Part shown: positions 41,823 through 48,883 of the stretch, one piece after another
Position numbering within the stretch: the stretch's first letter is position 1
Layout of the letters: each line of letters opens with the position of its first letter
DNA from: Moorella sp. E308F
GTDB lineage: Bacteria > Bacillota > DSM-521 > Neomoorellales > Neomoorellaceae
Direction: 5' to 3'
Length of the DNA: 64,000 nt
Assembly: GCF_006538365.1 (NCBI RefSeq)
Contig: NZ_BJKN01000002.1
Span: 1,068,411 to 1,132,410, forward strand
The notes under the pieces: model-generated
Told to the model about the DNA's origin: nothing
The model's input: the letters and a program-made list of their open reading frames with translations, nothing else
The model's database searches: none
Program-made: the position numbers and the translations under genes

Positions 41823-43226
41823 TTAAAAATACAAATCCCTTTCGCCGCTAGCGATTCGCTCCAGGCGGCGTTCGGTTTCGGCCCGGATGGCAGCACTAGG
41901 TATCTGGGCCAGGTGCTCCCTGATAGCCGCTTCTCCCGCTTCCCGGGTGGCCGGTCCGGCGTAATCCAGCAGGTATTCTTTAAAGGTCAGGATGGCGTTG
42001 GGCTGGCATACATGCTGGATCTCGCCGGTTTTGGCCAGGGCCATAAAACGGTCCCCTGTACGCCCGCGGCGATAACAGGCCGTGCAGTAGCTGGGTAGAT
42101 AACCACGCTGGCACAGGTCGCGGATTACTTCATCTGGGTGCCGGTGGTCGCCGATTTCAAACTGGGGCACATCGTCGCTGTTTTCAGCATAGTGGCGGCT
42201 GTATCCGCCGACACCGGTGCAGGAGCCGGCGCTGAGCTGGGAAATTCCGAGGGCCAGGAGTTCGGCCCGGAGTTCCGGCGTCTCGCGCGTAGAAATGATC
42301 ATGCCGGTATAGGGCACGGCCAAACGAATGATGGCCACCAGCTTCTTGAAATCGTCATCGTTAACCAGATATGGGAAGTTTTCCAAACTAATGCCATACG
42401 CCGGCCGCAGGCGAGGTACGGAGATGGTATGCGGCCCGACGCCGAAGGTTTGCTCCAGATGGCGGGCATGGTAGAGCAGGCCCATCACCTCAAATTTATA
42501 ATCGTAAAGACCGAAGAGGACCCCCAGGCCAACGTCGTCGATGCCACCTTCCATGGCCCGGTCCATAGCGGTGGTGTGCCAGTCATAATCAGCTTTGGGA
42601 CCGCTGGGATGCATGTAGGCGTAAGTCGGCCGGTGGTAGGTTTCCTGGAAAAGAATATAGGTGCCGATGCCGGCTTCTTTGAGCCGGCGGTAAGCATCCA
42701 CAGTAGTGGCGGCAATGTTGACGTTCACCCGGCGGATATTACCATTGGCCTCGGTAATATGATAGACGCGGTTGATAACATCCAGAACGTAGTCCAGGGG
42801 GCAATGGACCGGGTCTTCCCCCGCTTCCAGGGCCAGGCGTTTATGCCCCAGGGACTCTAAAATGCGTACCTCCCGCTCCAGTTCCGCCGGTTCCAGGCGA
42901 CGGCGTTCAAATTTGTTTTCCCGCCGGTAGCCGCAGTAACGGCAGTTGTTAACGCAGTAGTCGCTGAAGTAAAGGGGAGCAAAGAGGACCATGCGCCGAC
43001 CGTAAATCTTTTCTTTTATTTCCCGGGCGGCGGCAAACATCTGCCGGCGCACGCCCGTATCGTCGTTCTGGAGCAAAACGGCTACTTCGTAGGGTTCCAG
43101 TCCCTTCGCTTCCCGCGCCTTTGCGACGATGCGGGCAGCCTCGTCCCTCGTTGCCCGCTTGGCTTCTTCCAGGTAGCCTTCTATCTCTTCATGCTTAATA
43201 AAGTCGGCACGATAACCGTACTGCAT
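41823..43226 (-). CDS. hydG: [FeFe]-hydrogenase maturase HydG (radical SAM tyrosine lyase)
   Basis: 467 residues. The radical-SAM triad is in CVNNCRYCGYRR. The C-terminal second-cluster motif is CTACYRRGRTGDRF followed by VCQPNAI (CX2CX22C), which separates HydG from ThiH. HydG splits tyrosine and builds the CO/CN-bearing iron synthon of the H-cluster. ATG 43226 follows GGGG, and a longer ATG at 43241 lacks a ribosome site. It lies 130 bases after hydE on the same strand. HydF, the third maturase, is not in this window. Confidence 0.95.
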   Translation of the reverse strand: MQYGYRADFIKHEEIEGYLEEAKRATRDEAARIVAKAREAKGLEPYEVAVLLQNDDTGVRRQMFAAAREIKEKIYGRRMVLFAPLYFSDYCVNNCRYCGYRRENKFERRRLEPAELEREVRILESLGHKRLALEAGEDPVHCPLDYVLDVINRVYHITEANGNIRRVNVNIAATTVDAYRRLKEAGIGTYILFQETYHRPTYAYMHPSGPKADYDWHTTAMDRAMEGGIDDVGLGVLFGLYDYKFEVMGLLYHARHLEQTFGVGPHTISVPRLRPAYGISLENFPYLVNDDDFKKLVAIIRLAVPYTGMIISTRETPELRAELLALGISQLSAGSCTGVGGYSRHYAENSDDVPQFEIGDHRHPDEVIRDLCQRGYLPSYCTACYRRGRTGDRFMALAKTGEIQHVCQPNAILTFKEYLLDYAGPATREAGEAAIREHLAQIPSAAIRAETERRLERIASGERDLYF

Positions 43227-43370
43227 GGAAAATTCCCCCATTCCGTTTAATGATACTTAAACGTTTAACCGGACCTTCTCTGCTTTTACTCCTCTTTCAC
43301 ATCGTTTTACGAACGTATATTAAATAAAGCCGTGCTGATATCTTTTCCAATTCGTGGCTACCGCCACCCA

Positions 43371-44423
43371 CTAAGCCGGGAGGGGCTTCAAGGTGTGTCC
43401 CGGTCCCCGCCCCAGCCGCCGCCCTAAAGCGCGCACCATGCCTTCCAGGCAGTAGCGGCAGTCTTCCGGGCCTTCGTTGACGCAAATCTTATTGGGGTAG
43501 ATTTGATAATTGGACCGGTATTTGGTCGGCGTCAGGTTAGGCATAATGACGTTCGCCCCCCGTTGCAGGGCGAGCTGGCGGCCATTGGGGGCCAGTGTGC
43601 CCACCGCGGTAGTTGCCGGCAAATGGGCGTATGGTATGACCAGTCGAGCGGTAGCTACCACCCGGTAAGTGAGGTCCAGGCTCCCCGCCGGTTCCCCGCC
43701 CAGGGGCGTTGCCGGATGGGGGATAAAGGGGCCCAAACCTGCCATTTCCACGTCCAGCTGCCGCAGGAGGATTAAATCATCAGCCAGGTCCTCCAGGGTC
43801 TGACCCGGCAGGCCGATAATGTTGCCGGAACCTACCTGGTAGCCCAGCTCCCGCAGCCACTGGAGGCACTGGAGGCGCTCCTCCCAGCTCATACCGGGGT
43901 GGAGGCGGGCGTAGAGGTTTTCATTGGCCGTCTCATGTTTCAGGAGGTAGCGGTCGGCCCCGGCCTCCCGCCACATAGCGTATTCATCCCTCGTCCTCTC
44001 CCCGGCGCATAAAGTTACGGCTACCCCCAGCTTTTTTATTTCCCTGATTATTCCTGCCAGCATCGGGCCTGTATACCAGGGGTCTTCCCCCGACTGGAGG
44101 ACGATGGTCCCATAACCCAGCTCCGCCCCGCGCCTGGCGGCAGCAACGATATCTTCTGGCATTAAGCGGTACCGCTGCAATTTCACATTGTCAGCCCGCA
44201 GGCCGCAGTAATAACAGTGGCGGCGGCAGTAATTGGAGAACTCGATGACGCCGCGCAGGTGGACTTCCTCCCCGGCTACCCGGGCGCGGACGCCGTCCGC
44301 CAGCCGGTAGAGGGCTTCTTCTTCCGCCCCGGTGTCTGCGGCCAGCAGGTTCATGATGTCTGCCTTGGTGAGTTCTTCTCCGGCAGCGGCCCGCTCCAGG
44401 CTGCAGGCAAATTCCCGTCGCAC
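43371..44423 (-). CDS. hydE: [FeFe]-hydrogenase maturase HydE (radical SAM)
   Basis: 350 residues. FSNYCRRHCYYCGLR is the CX3CX2C radical-SAM motif, LQSGEDPWYT and GNIIGLPGQTLEDLADDL are typical, and a C-terminal CVNEGPEDCRYCLEGM supplies the optional second cluster. HydE acts in forming the dithiomethylamine/iron moiety of the H-cluster. GTG 44423 has GGAGG eight bases upstream. Frames further upstream would overrun this ribosome site. It forms an operon with the TM1266-type gene before and hydG after. Confidence 0.95.
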   Translation of the reverse strand: MRREFACSLERAAAGEELTKADIMNLLAADTGAEEEALYRLADGVRARVAGEEVHLRGVIEFSNYCRRHCYYCGLRADNVKLQRYRLMPEDIVAAARRGAELGYGTIVLQSGEDPWYTGPMLAGIIREIKKLGVAVTLCAGERTRDEYAMWREAGADRYLLKHETANENLYARLHPGMSWEERLQCLQWLRELGYQVGSGNIIGLPGQTLEDLADDLILLRQLDVEMAGLGPFIPHPATPLGGEPAGSLDLTYRVVATARLVIPYAHLPATTAVGTLAPNGRQLALQRGANVIMPNLTPTKYRSNYQIYPNKICVNEGPEDCRYCLEGMVRALGRRLGRGPGHTLKPLPA

Positions 44424-44494
44424 GGCAATAACCTCCTTCCATTTCCAACCAGTATAACCTAATTTTCGGCCTCCCCGCCGCCGGGACAGGCAGC

Positions 44495-44749
44495 TCACTT
44501 TCCCTTTCCTGTCAGGGCCGCCCGCACTTTTACCCCGGGGAGGCTGCCCAGCTTTCCCGTCAGGGCGCCGATGGTATCGGTGGTCCCGTCTACAATCAAA
44601 GCTATAACGGCCACGCCCCGTTCCCGGTAGGGAATACCCATGCGGCCGACGATGCAGTTGCCGTAATCGCTTAGGATGGCATTAACCCGGGCGGCAGTAT
44701 GTTCGCGATCCTCAATTACTATCCCCACTACTCCCAGGCGGTTTTCCAT
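44495..44749 (-). CDS. TM1266-type iron-only hydrogenase system regulator
   Basis: 84 residues with an ACT/NikR-like fold: LGVVGIVIEDREHTAARVNA, CIVGRMGIPYRERGVAVIAL, IGALTGKLGSLPGVKVRA. This family (TM1266) travels with [FeFe]-hydrogenase genes and is named as a putative regulator, although no DNA-binding part is visible. ATG 44749 is seven bases after GGAG; the ribosome site itself is duplicated (GGAGTATGA twice). It is the first full gene of the maturation operon. Confidence 0.88.
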   Translation of the reverse strand: MENRLGVVGIVIEDREHTAARVNAILSDYGNCIVGRMGIPYRERGVAVIALIVDGTTDTIGALTGKLGSLPGVKVRAALTGKGK

Positions 44750-44816
44750 CGTCATACTCCTTCATACTCCTTCCACGAACAAGGCTGCACCGGATTATTA
44801 TCGTTGCAGCTAAACC

Positions 44817-44855
44817 AAAAAACGCCTGCCAGCTTGAATACTAAGCCGGCAAGCG
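44817..44855 (-). terminator. Leader terminator/attenuator of the TM1266-hydE-hydG operon
   Basis: A 13-pair stem, CGCTTGCCGGCTT with AAGCTGGCAGGCG (minus strand, 44855-44823), closes a seven-base loop and is followed by six T. It lies 68 bases before the TM1266 start, with no minus-strand gene between it and pfkA, so it is a leader terminator rather than the end of an upstream operon. Confidence 0.8.
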
Positions 44856-44873
44856 TGAAAAATTACTTCCCAT
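44841..44873 (-). CDS. 10-residue leader peptide (MGSNFSRLPA)
   Basis: AAGGAGG sits six bases before the ATG. The last four codons and the stop lie within the 5' arm and loop of the terminator stem, so a ribosome finishing this peptide would melt the terminator. No run of codons for a single amino acid is seen, so what it would measure is unclear. Confidence 0.5.
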   Translation of the reverse strand: MGSNFSRLPA

Positions 44874-44983
44874 ACAATTCCTCCTTCCCTAAGGTTCAGG
44901 TAATCCCTCACCGCAGGATAATTTTTGCCGCCCTCCCGCACCGGTCCTTAAACCCGTACGGTCAGGTTTGTTCTAGATCTATT

Positions 44984-45001
44984 TTGTACGATTATGAACA
45001 A
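44984..45001 (-). promoter_or_regulatory. Possible weak Rex-like site and promoter of the maturation operon
   Basis: The minus strand reads TTGTTCATAATCGTACAA, 18 bases with TTGT/ACAA ends like Rex sites but a poor right half. It overlaps a promoter-like TTGCAT (about 45008-45003) and TACAAA. Rex control is only a suggestion. Confidence 0.3.
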
Positions 45002-45102
45002 AAATGCAAGTTAATTTTTCAGCCCGGACCTGGAAGGAATTTTTTACCCGGCGGAGAAATTATATCCTTTAAAAGATAACCTGAGAAAGGAAAGTGAATT
45101 AT

Positions 45103-45471
45103 ATGGAAGAAATCTTAAAACAGCTCCTTCAGGGACAGGAAGAAATCAAAAAGACATTACAACAGCATACCGAAATTCTGCAGCAGCATACTGAAATTCT
45201 ACAGCAGCATACCGAAACTCTGCAGCAGCACAGCAAACAGTTAGACTATCTGGAACAAAGAATGATTAAAATCGAAAACCGCCTGGATAACGAACTGCTG
45301 CCGAAAATCAACGTCCTGTTTGACGCTTTTGAGCTGCGGGGGGATGAGATTGCCAAACTCCAAAAACACCTGGATGACAGGCTTGATATAATCGCCCTGG
45401 ATGTTAATTACCTGCTGGGCAAAACCGCCCGCCAGGAAACAGCTATCCTGGAATTAAGACGGGCTAAGTAA
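45103..45471 (+). CDS. Coiled-coil protein with heptad repeats, unknown function
   Basis: 122 residues, charged and helical throughout. QQHTEIL-type heptads repeat at about 21-50, then LDYLEQRMIKIENRLDNELL and LDDRLDIIALDVNYLLGKTA continue the coil. No membrane segment or known domain. The ATG at 45103 has AGGA at wide spacing (11); the GTG at 45094 is too close to it, so the start is uncertain. It resembles the coiled coil at 60826, also repeat-built, but lacks that protein's membrane helix. Confidence 0.65.
   Translation: MEEILKQLLQGQEEIKKTLQQHTEILQQHTEILQQHTETLQQHSKQLDYLEQRMIKIENRLDNELLPKINVLFDAFELRGDEIAKLQKHLDDRLDIIALDVNYLLGKTARQETAILELRRAK
45160..45240 (+). repeat. 21-bp in-frame tandem repeats
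   Basis: Three near-identical 21-base units (CAACAGCATACCGAAATTCT type) start at 45160, 45181 and 45202, with a decayed fourth at 45223. Each adds one seven-residue turn of the coiled coil, so copy-number change keeps frame. Confidence 0.85.
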
Positions 45472-45517
45472 AGGAAATCGCCGGAACAGAAAAACGAGGC
45501 TGTCGACATAAATGCCG

Positions 45518-46603
45518 CTAATCATCTCCAAAGCTGATCCCTATAGCCCGCGCCGTGGCCAGGAGCTGGTGATCTAGAGGTATGGTCCGGGGTTTCCCGA
45601 CGGCTGCTTCCAGGGGGACATGAGAAATATCGTTACCCCGCAGGCAGACCATCACCCCGTGAATGCCTTTAACGGCGAGCTCCGCTGCCGCCACGCCGAA
45701 GCGGGTGGCCAGTACCCGGTCGTAGGACGACGGCGAGCCGCCCCGCTGGATATGGCCCAGGACGGTCACCCGGGTTTCGATGCCGCTCTTTTCTTCGATT
45801 AGCTTCCCTACCAGCTGGCCGATGCCTCCCAGGCGCACCCGCTCTACACTGCCCTCCACCGTCCGTTGGACAACCAGTTCTCCCTCCGGCGACTTGACCC
45901 CCTCGGCGACAACGACGATGCTGAAAGGTTTACCCTCGGCCCGGCGGGCTTCTATTTTTTTCAACACGCTTTCAATATGCCAGGGGATTTCCGGTATCAG
46001 GATGACATCGGCCCCGCCGGCCAGGCCGCTGTAGAGGGCGATCCAGCCGGCATAGCGGCCCATGAGTTCCAGGACCATGACCCGGTGATGGGATTCGGCC
46101 GTGGTATGCAGCTTATCCAGGGCCTCGGTTGCCGTCCTCACCGCCGTGTCGAAGCCGAAGGTCTGGTCGGTGGCCGCCAGATCGTTGTCGATAGTTTTAG
46201 GAATACCGATCACCCGTGCCCCCCTGGCTTTAAAATCCCTGGCCCCGGCCAGGGTACCGTCACCACCCACTACCAGCAGCACTTCGATGCCCATTTGCTC
46301 CAGGCGGGTTATGGCCTTATCTGACATATCACGGTAAGTAACCTCACCGTTTTCTTTAACGGGAAAGTAAAAGGGATTGCTGCGGTTGTTCGTCCCCAGG
46401 ATGGTACCGCCCCGGTGGAGAAGGCCGGAGATGGCCGGCGGGTCCAGTTTGATATAACGTCCTTCTACTACCCCGGTATAGCCGTCCAGGAAACCGAACA
46501 TTTCGTAACCATGGCTATAGGCAGTTTTGGTCGCCGCCCGGATGACGGCATTGAGGCCGGGACAGTCTCCCCCGCCGGTGAGAATGCCTAGACGTTTGGG
46601 CAT
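45518..46603 (-). CDS. pfkA: 6-phosphofructokinase
   Basis: 361 residues. LTGGGDCPGLNAVIRAA binds nucleotide, VVGGDGTLAGARDF, PKTIDNDLAATDQTFG carries the catalytic Asp, and LMGRYAGWIAL binds the sugar. The GGDGT form (not GGDD) points to ATP as donor, though mixed PPi/ATP members exist in this longer subgroup. It phosphorylates fructose 6-phosphate in glycolysis. AAGGAGG precedes the ATG. Confidence 0.93.
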   Translation of the reverse strand: MPKRLGILTGGGDCPGLNAVIRAATKTAYSHGYEMFGFLDGYTGVVEGRYIKLDPPAISGLLHRGGTILGTNNRSNPFYFPVKENGEVTYRDMSDKAITRLEQMGIEVLLVVGGDGTLAGARDFKARGARVIGIPKTIDNDLAATDQTFGFDTAVRTATEALDKLHTTAESHHRVMVLELMGRYAGWIALYSGLAGGADVILIPEIPWHIESVLKKIEARRAEGKPFSIVVVAEGVKSPEGELVVQRTVEGSVERVRLGGIGQLVGKLIEEKSGIETRVTVLGHIQRGGSPSSYDRVLATRFGVAAAELAVKGIHGVMVCLRGNDISHVPLEAAVGKPRTIPLDHQLLATARAIGISFGDD

Positions 46604-46638
46604 GAGATAACCTCCTTATGATACCAATCCCAGCATCG

Positions 46639-48531
46639 TTATTTCCTGTCTCTTCCCCGGTTGCGCTTCAGCCTGGCCAGCAACCGTTCCAGTTTCCAGG
46701 TGTTGACTACATTCTCCGGTTCCAGCCAGCCGCGCCGGGCGGTAAGGACGCCATATTCCATGTCTGCCAGACGGATGGAATCATGGGCATCCGTATTGAT
46801 AGCTATAGGTACATCGTATTCTTTGGCCAGGCGTACGGCCGTATCATTTAAATCCAGCCGGTCGGGGCTGGCATTGATCTCCAGGATGGTACCCGTCTCC
46901 GCTGCCAGCTCAATAATCCTGGTTACATCTACGGCGTAGGGCCGGCGCCGTCCCAGCATGCGGCCGGTAGGATGACCTAGAATATCTACGTAAGGATGGC
47001 GCAGGGCCGCCTCCAGCCGGGCCATCATCCGCTCCTCTTCCTGGCGGAAGCCGGAATGGACGGAAGCGATCACCAGATCAAACTCCTTTAAGATTTCATC
47101 CTCATAATCCAGGCTGCCGTCGGCCAGGATATCGACTTCAATCCCGGCAAGGATGGTAATATCTTTCAACTCTTCGTTCAGCCGGGCTATTTCCTCCCGC
47201 TGGGCCTTTAACTGTTCGACGCTCAAGCCCCGGGCCACCACCAAAGAGCGGGAGTGATCGGTAATGGCAATATACTGGTAACCCCGCCTGCGGGCTGCTG
47301 TTGTCATGGCGGCAATGGTTTCCACGCCATCGCTGTAGCGGCTATGCATGTGGAGGTCTCCGCGGATGTCGGCCAGGGTAATTAAGCGGGGCAGTTCACC
47401 TTTCACGGCGGCTTCTATTTCGCCTCGATCCTCCCGTAATTCCGGCACTATATAAGGTAAACCCAGGCGATGGTAAAAAGCAGCCTCCTCTGCCTCGCTC
47501 CCAGATGGAGTTGCTTCAATCCCTCTGTCCTCCAGGCACTCAACCCCAGCAGGAGTAGCTCCAGCTTTAGAAGGGATTGAGGCCCGGTCCTCCGGGCTAA
47601 ATGACGGCCGGGAAGCTATAGCCGTATCTCCATATTCTCCGGCGAGTACTGCTTCCTCTTCGGCCAGCCAGCGGGAGGTAGTCAGACCAATATCGGCAAC
47701 CTTCAACCCACGCCCAGCTGCCAGACGCAGCAGCCCCTTCCGGTGGGCTTTAGAGCCGGTAGCATAAAATACAGTGGCCGCAAATTCTTTCGGCGGAACC
47801 AATATGATTTCCACTTTCAGCCCCAGGGTCGTCCTTAAGGAAAGGCGATCCGGCTCCCATGCCAGGACTTCCTTCACCCTGGGGTGCCGGGTCATGACGT
47901 CCGCCACCTGGTGGCCGGGCTGCACGGCTACCACCAGGTCGACATCGCCCACCATTTCCCGGCCGCGGCGAACGCTGCCGGCTATGGCCACCCTCTCAAC
48001 CCCTGGTATGGCCAGGATCTGGTCTTGCAGGAGCAGGGCCAGGGGCCTGGCTATTCCCAACGGCACCTGCTCCTTTACTTCTTTTAACATTTCCACGCCC
48101 CGCAGGATGGCCAGCTCGGTCTTGCTACCCATGCCGGGCAGGGTCCTGATACGCCTCTCCCGGGCCGCTGTTTCCAGCTCTTCCAGGGTGGTAATGCCCA
48201 GGCCCTGGTAGATCTGGCGTACAGAGCGGCTGCCCAGACCGGGTATAGCCAGCATTTCCCTCAAGCCCGGCGGTACTTCCCGGCGTAAATTTTCCAGGAA
48301 AGTGGACCGGCCCGTGGTTAACAATTCGGCGATTTTTTTGGCCAGGTTTTTCCCCACTCCCGGGATCTCCTCCAGGGCATCCCGGGCATAAAGGGAGGCG
48401 GCCTCTTCTTCCAGGTTTTCCAGGGCCCGGGCGGCGCGGTGATAGGCGCGGACTTTAAAGGGGTCTTCCCCCTTTAATTCAAGTAAATCACCCATTTCTG
48501 TTAATGCCCAGGCAAGCTCCAGGTTGGTCAA
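46639..48531 (-). CDS. polX: DNA polymerase/3'-5' exonuclease PolX
   Basis: 630 residues: helix-hairpin-helix repeats (EEIPGVGKNLAKKIAEL, LLAIPGLGSRSVRQI type), an X-family polymerase core with RRGREMVGDVDLVVAV (catalytic Asp pair), then a C-terminal PHP exonuclease (DLHMHSRYSDGVETIAAMT, ITDHSRSL, NTDAHDSIRL). It fills short gaps in base-excision repair. PolX is usually 570-580 residues. The extra length is an Ala/Ser/Pro-rich block at about 310-365 between the two halves. TTG overlaps the zapA stop (TTGA). Confidence 0.95.
   Translation of the reverse strand: MTNLELAWALTEMGDLLELKGEDPFKVRAYHRAARALENLEEEAASLYARDALEEIPGVGKNLAKKIAELLTTGRSTFLENLRREVPPGLREMLAIPGLGSRSVRQIYQGLGITTLEELETAARERRIRTLPGMGSKTELAILRGVEMLKEVKEQVPLGIARPLALLLQDQILAIPGVERVAIAGSVRRGREMVGDVDLVVAVQPGHQVADVMTRHPRVKEVLAWEPDRLSLRTTLGLKVEIILVPPKEFAATVFYATGSKAHRKGLLRLAAGRGLKVADIGLTTSRWLAEEEAVLAGEYGDTAIASRPSFSPEDRASIPSKAGATPAGVECLEDRGIEATPSGSEAEEAAFYHRLGLPYIVPELREDRGEIEAAVKGELPRLITLADIRGDLHMHSRYSDGVETIAAMTTAARRRGYQYIAITDHSRSLVVARGLSVEQLKAQREEIARLNEELKDITILAGIEVDILADGSLDYEDEILKEFDLVIASVHSGFRQEEERMMARLEAALRHPYVDILGHPTGRMLGRRRPYAVDVTRIIELAAETGTILEINASPDRLDLNDTAVRLAKEYDVPIAINTDAHDSIRLADMEYGVLTARRGWLEPENVVNTWKLERLLARLKRNRGRDRK
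47513..47582. repeat. Inverted repeat within the PolX linker insertion
   Basis: GCTTCAATCCCT (47513-47524) and AGGGATTGAGGC (47571-47582) are inverted around 46 bases. They coincide with the extra residues of PolX relative to the family. This looks like a small palindromic element inserted in frame, but no second copy is seen in the window. Confidence 0.5.
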
Positions 48532-48803
48532 CCCCGTTTTTCCTCCTGTATCAATTTTACCAGGGTTTCATAATCCTGCTGGACTTTATAAAGTTCATCG
48601 GCAATATTCAGGGCGGCAAGCACGGCAACCTTTACTGGAGGATAATGGGGGAACTTCTGGTTAACCTGGCGCATCTTTTTGTCTACGTACGAAGCCAGCA
48701 TCTGGATGTATTCCGGCGCTTCCCCCTTAACCACGTATTCCTGCCCGTTGATGTTGACCGTGGTTCGGTCTGGTGCAGCCAGCGGCTTTTCCGCCTGAAG
48801 CAA
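48528..48803 (-). CDS. zapA: Cell division protein ZapA
   Basis: 91 residues. TVNINGQEYVVKG opens the ZapA beta-hairpin, YIQMLASYVDKKMRQV and VAVLAALNIADELYKVQ continue it, and a C-terminal coiled coil follows. ZapA crosslinks FtsZ filaments at the division site. The TTG at 48803 has GGGAGGGG upstream. The longer frame to 48884 has no ribosome site and would put extra residues before the conserved fold. It sits between pheT and polX. Confidence 0.9.
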   Translation of the reverse strand: MLQAEKPLAAPDRTTVNINGQEYVVKGEAPEYIQMLASYVDKKMRQVNQKFPHYPPVKVAVLAALNIADELYKVQQDYETLVKLIQEEKRG

Positions 48804-48883
48804 GTTTACCCCTCCCTTTGCCTGGATATATCTTTGTTTGTTCGCCTTTACCCGTAGAAAATCCTGCCAGAGGTTAAAATTCA

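Noticed and set aside
41823-43226. ThiH (2-iminoacetate synthase) as the identity of the radical SAM protein
   Set aside because: The C-terminal CX2CX22C cluster motif and proximity to hydE and hydA favour HydG.
45518-46603. PPi-dependent phosphofructokinase
   Set aside because: The donor loop is GGDGT, not GGDD, so ATP use is more likely, although mixed specificity cannot be excluded.
47500-47600. CRISPR repeat-like string GCTTCAATCCCT
   Set aside because: It resembles the ends of some clostridial repeats but occurs once plus one inverted copy, lies within polX and has no repeat-spacer periodicity.
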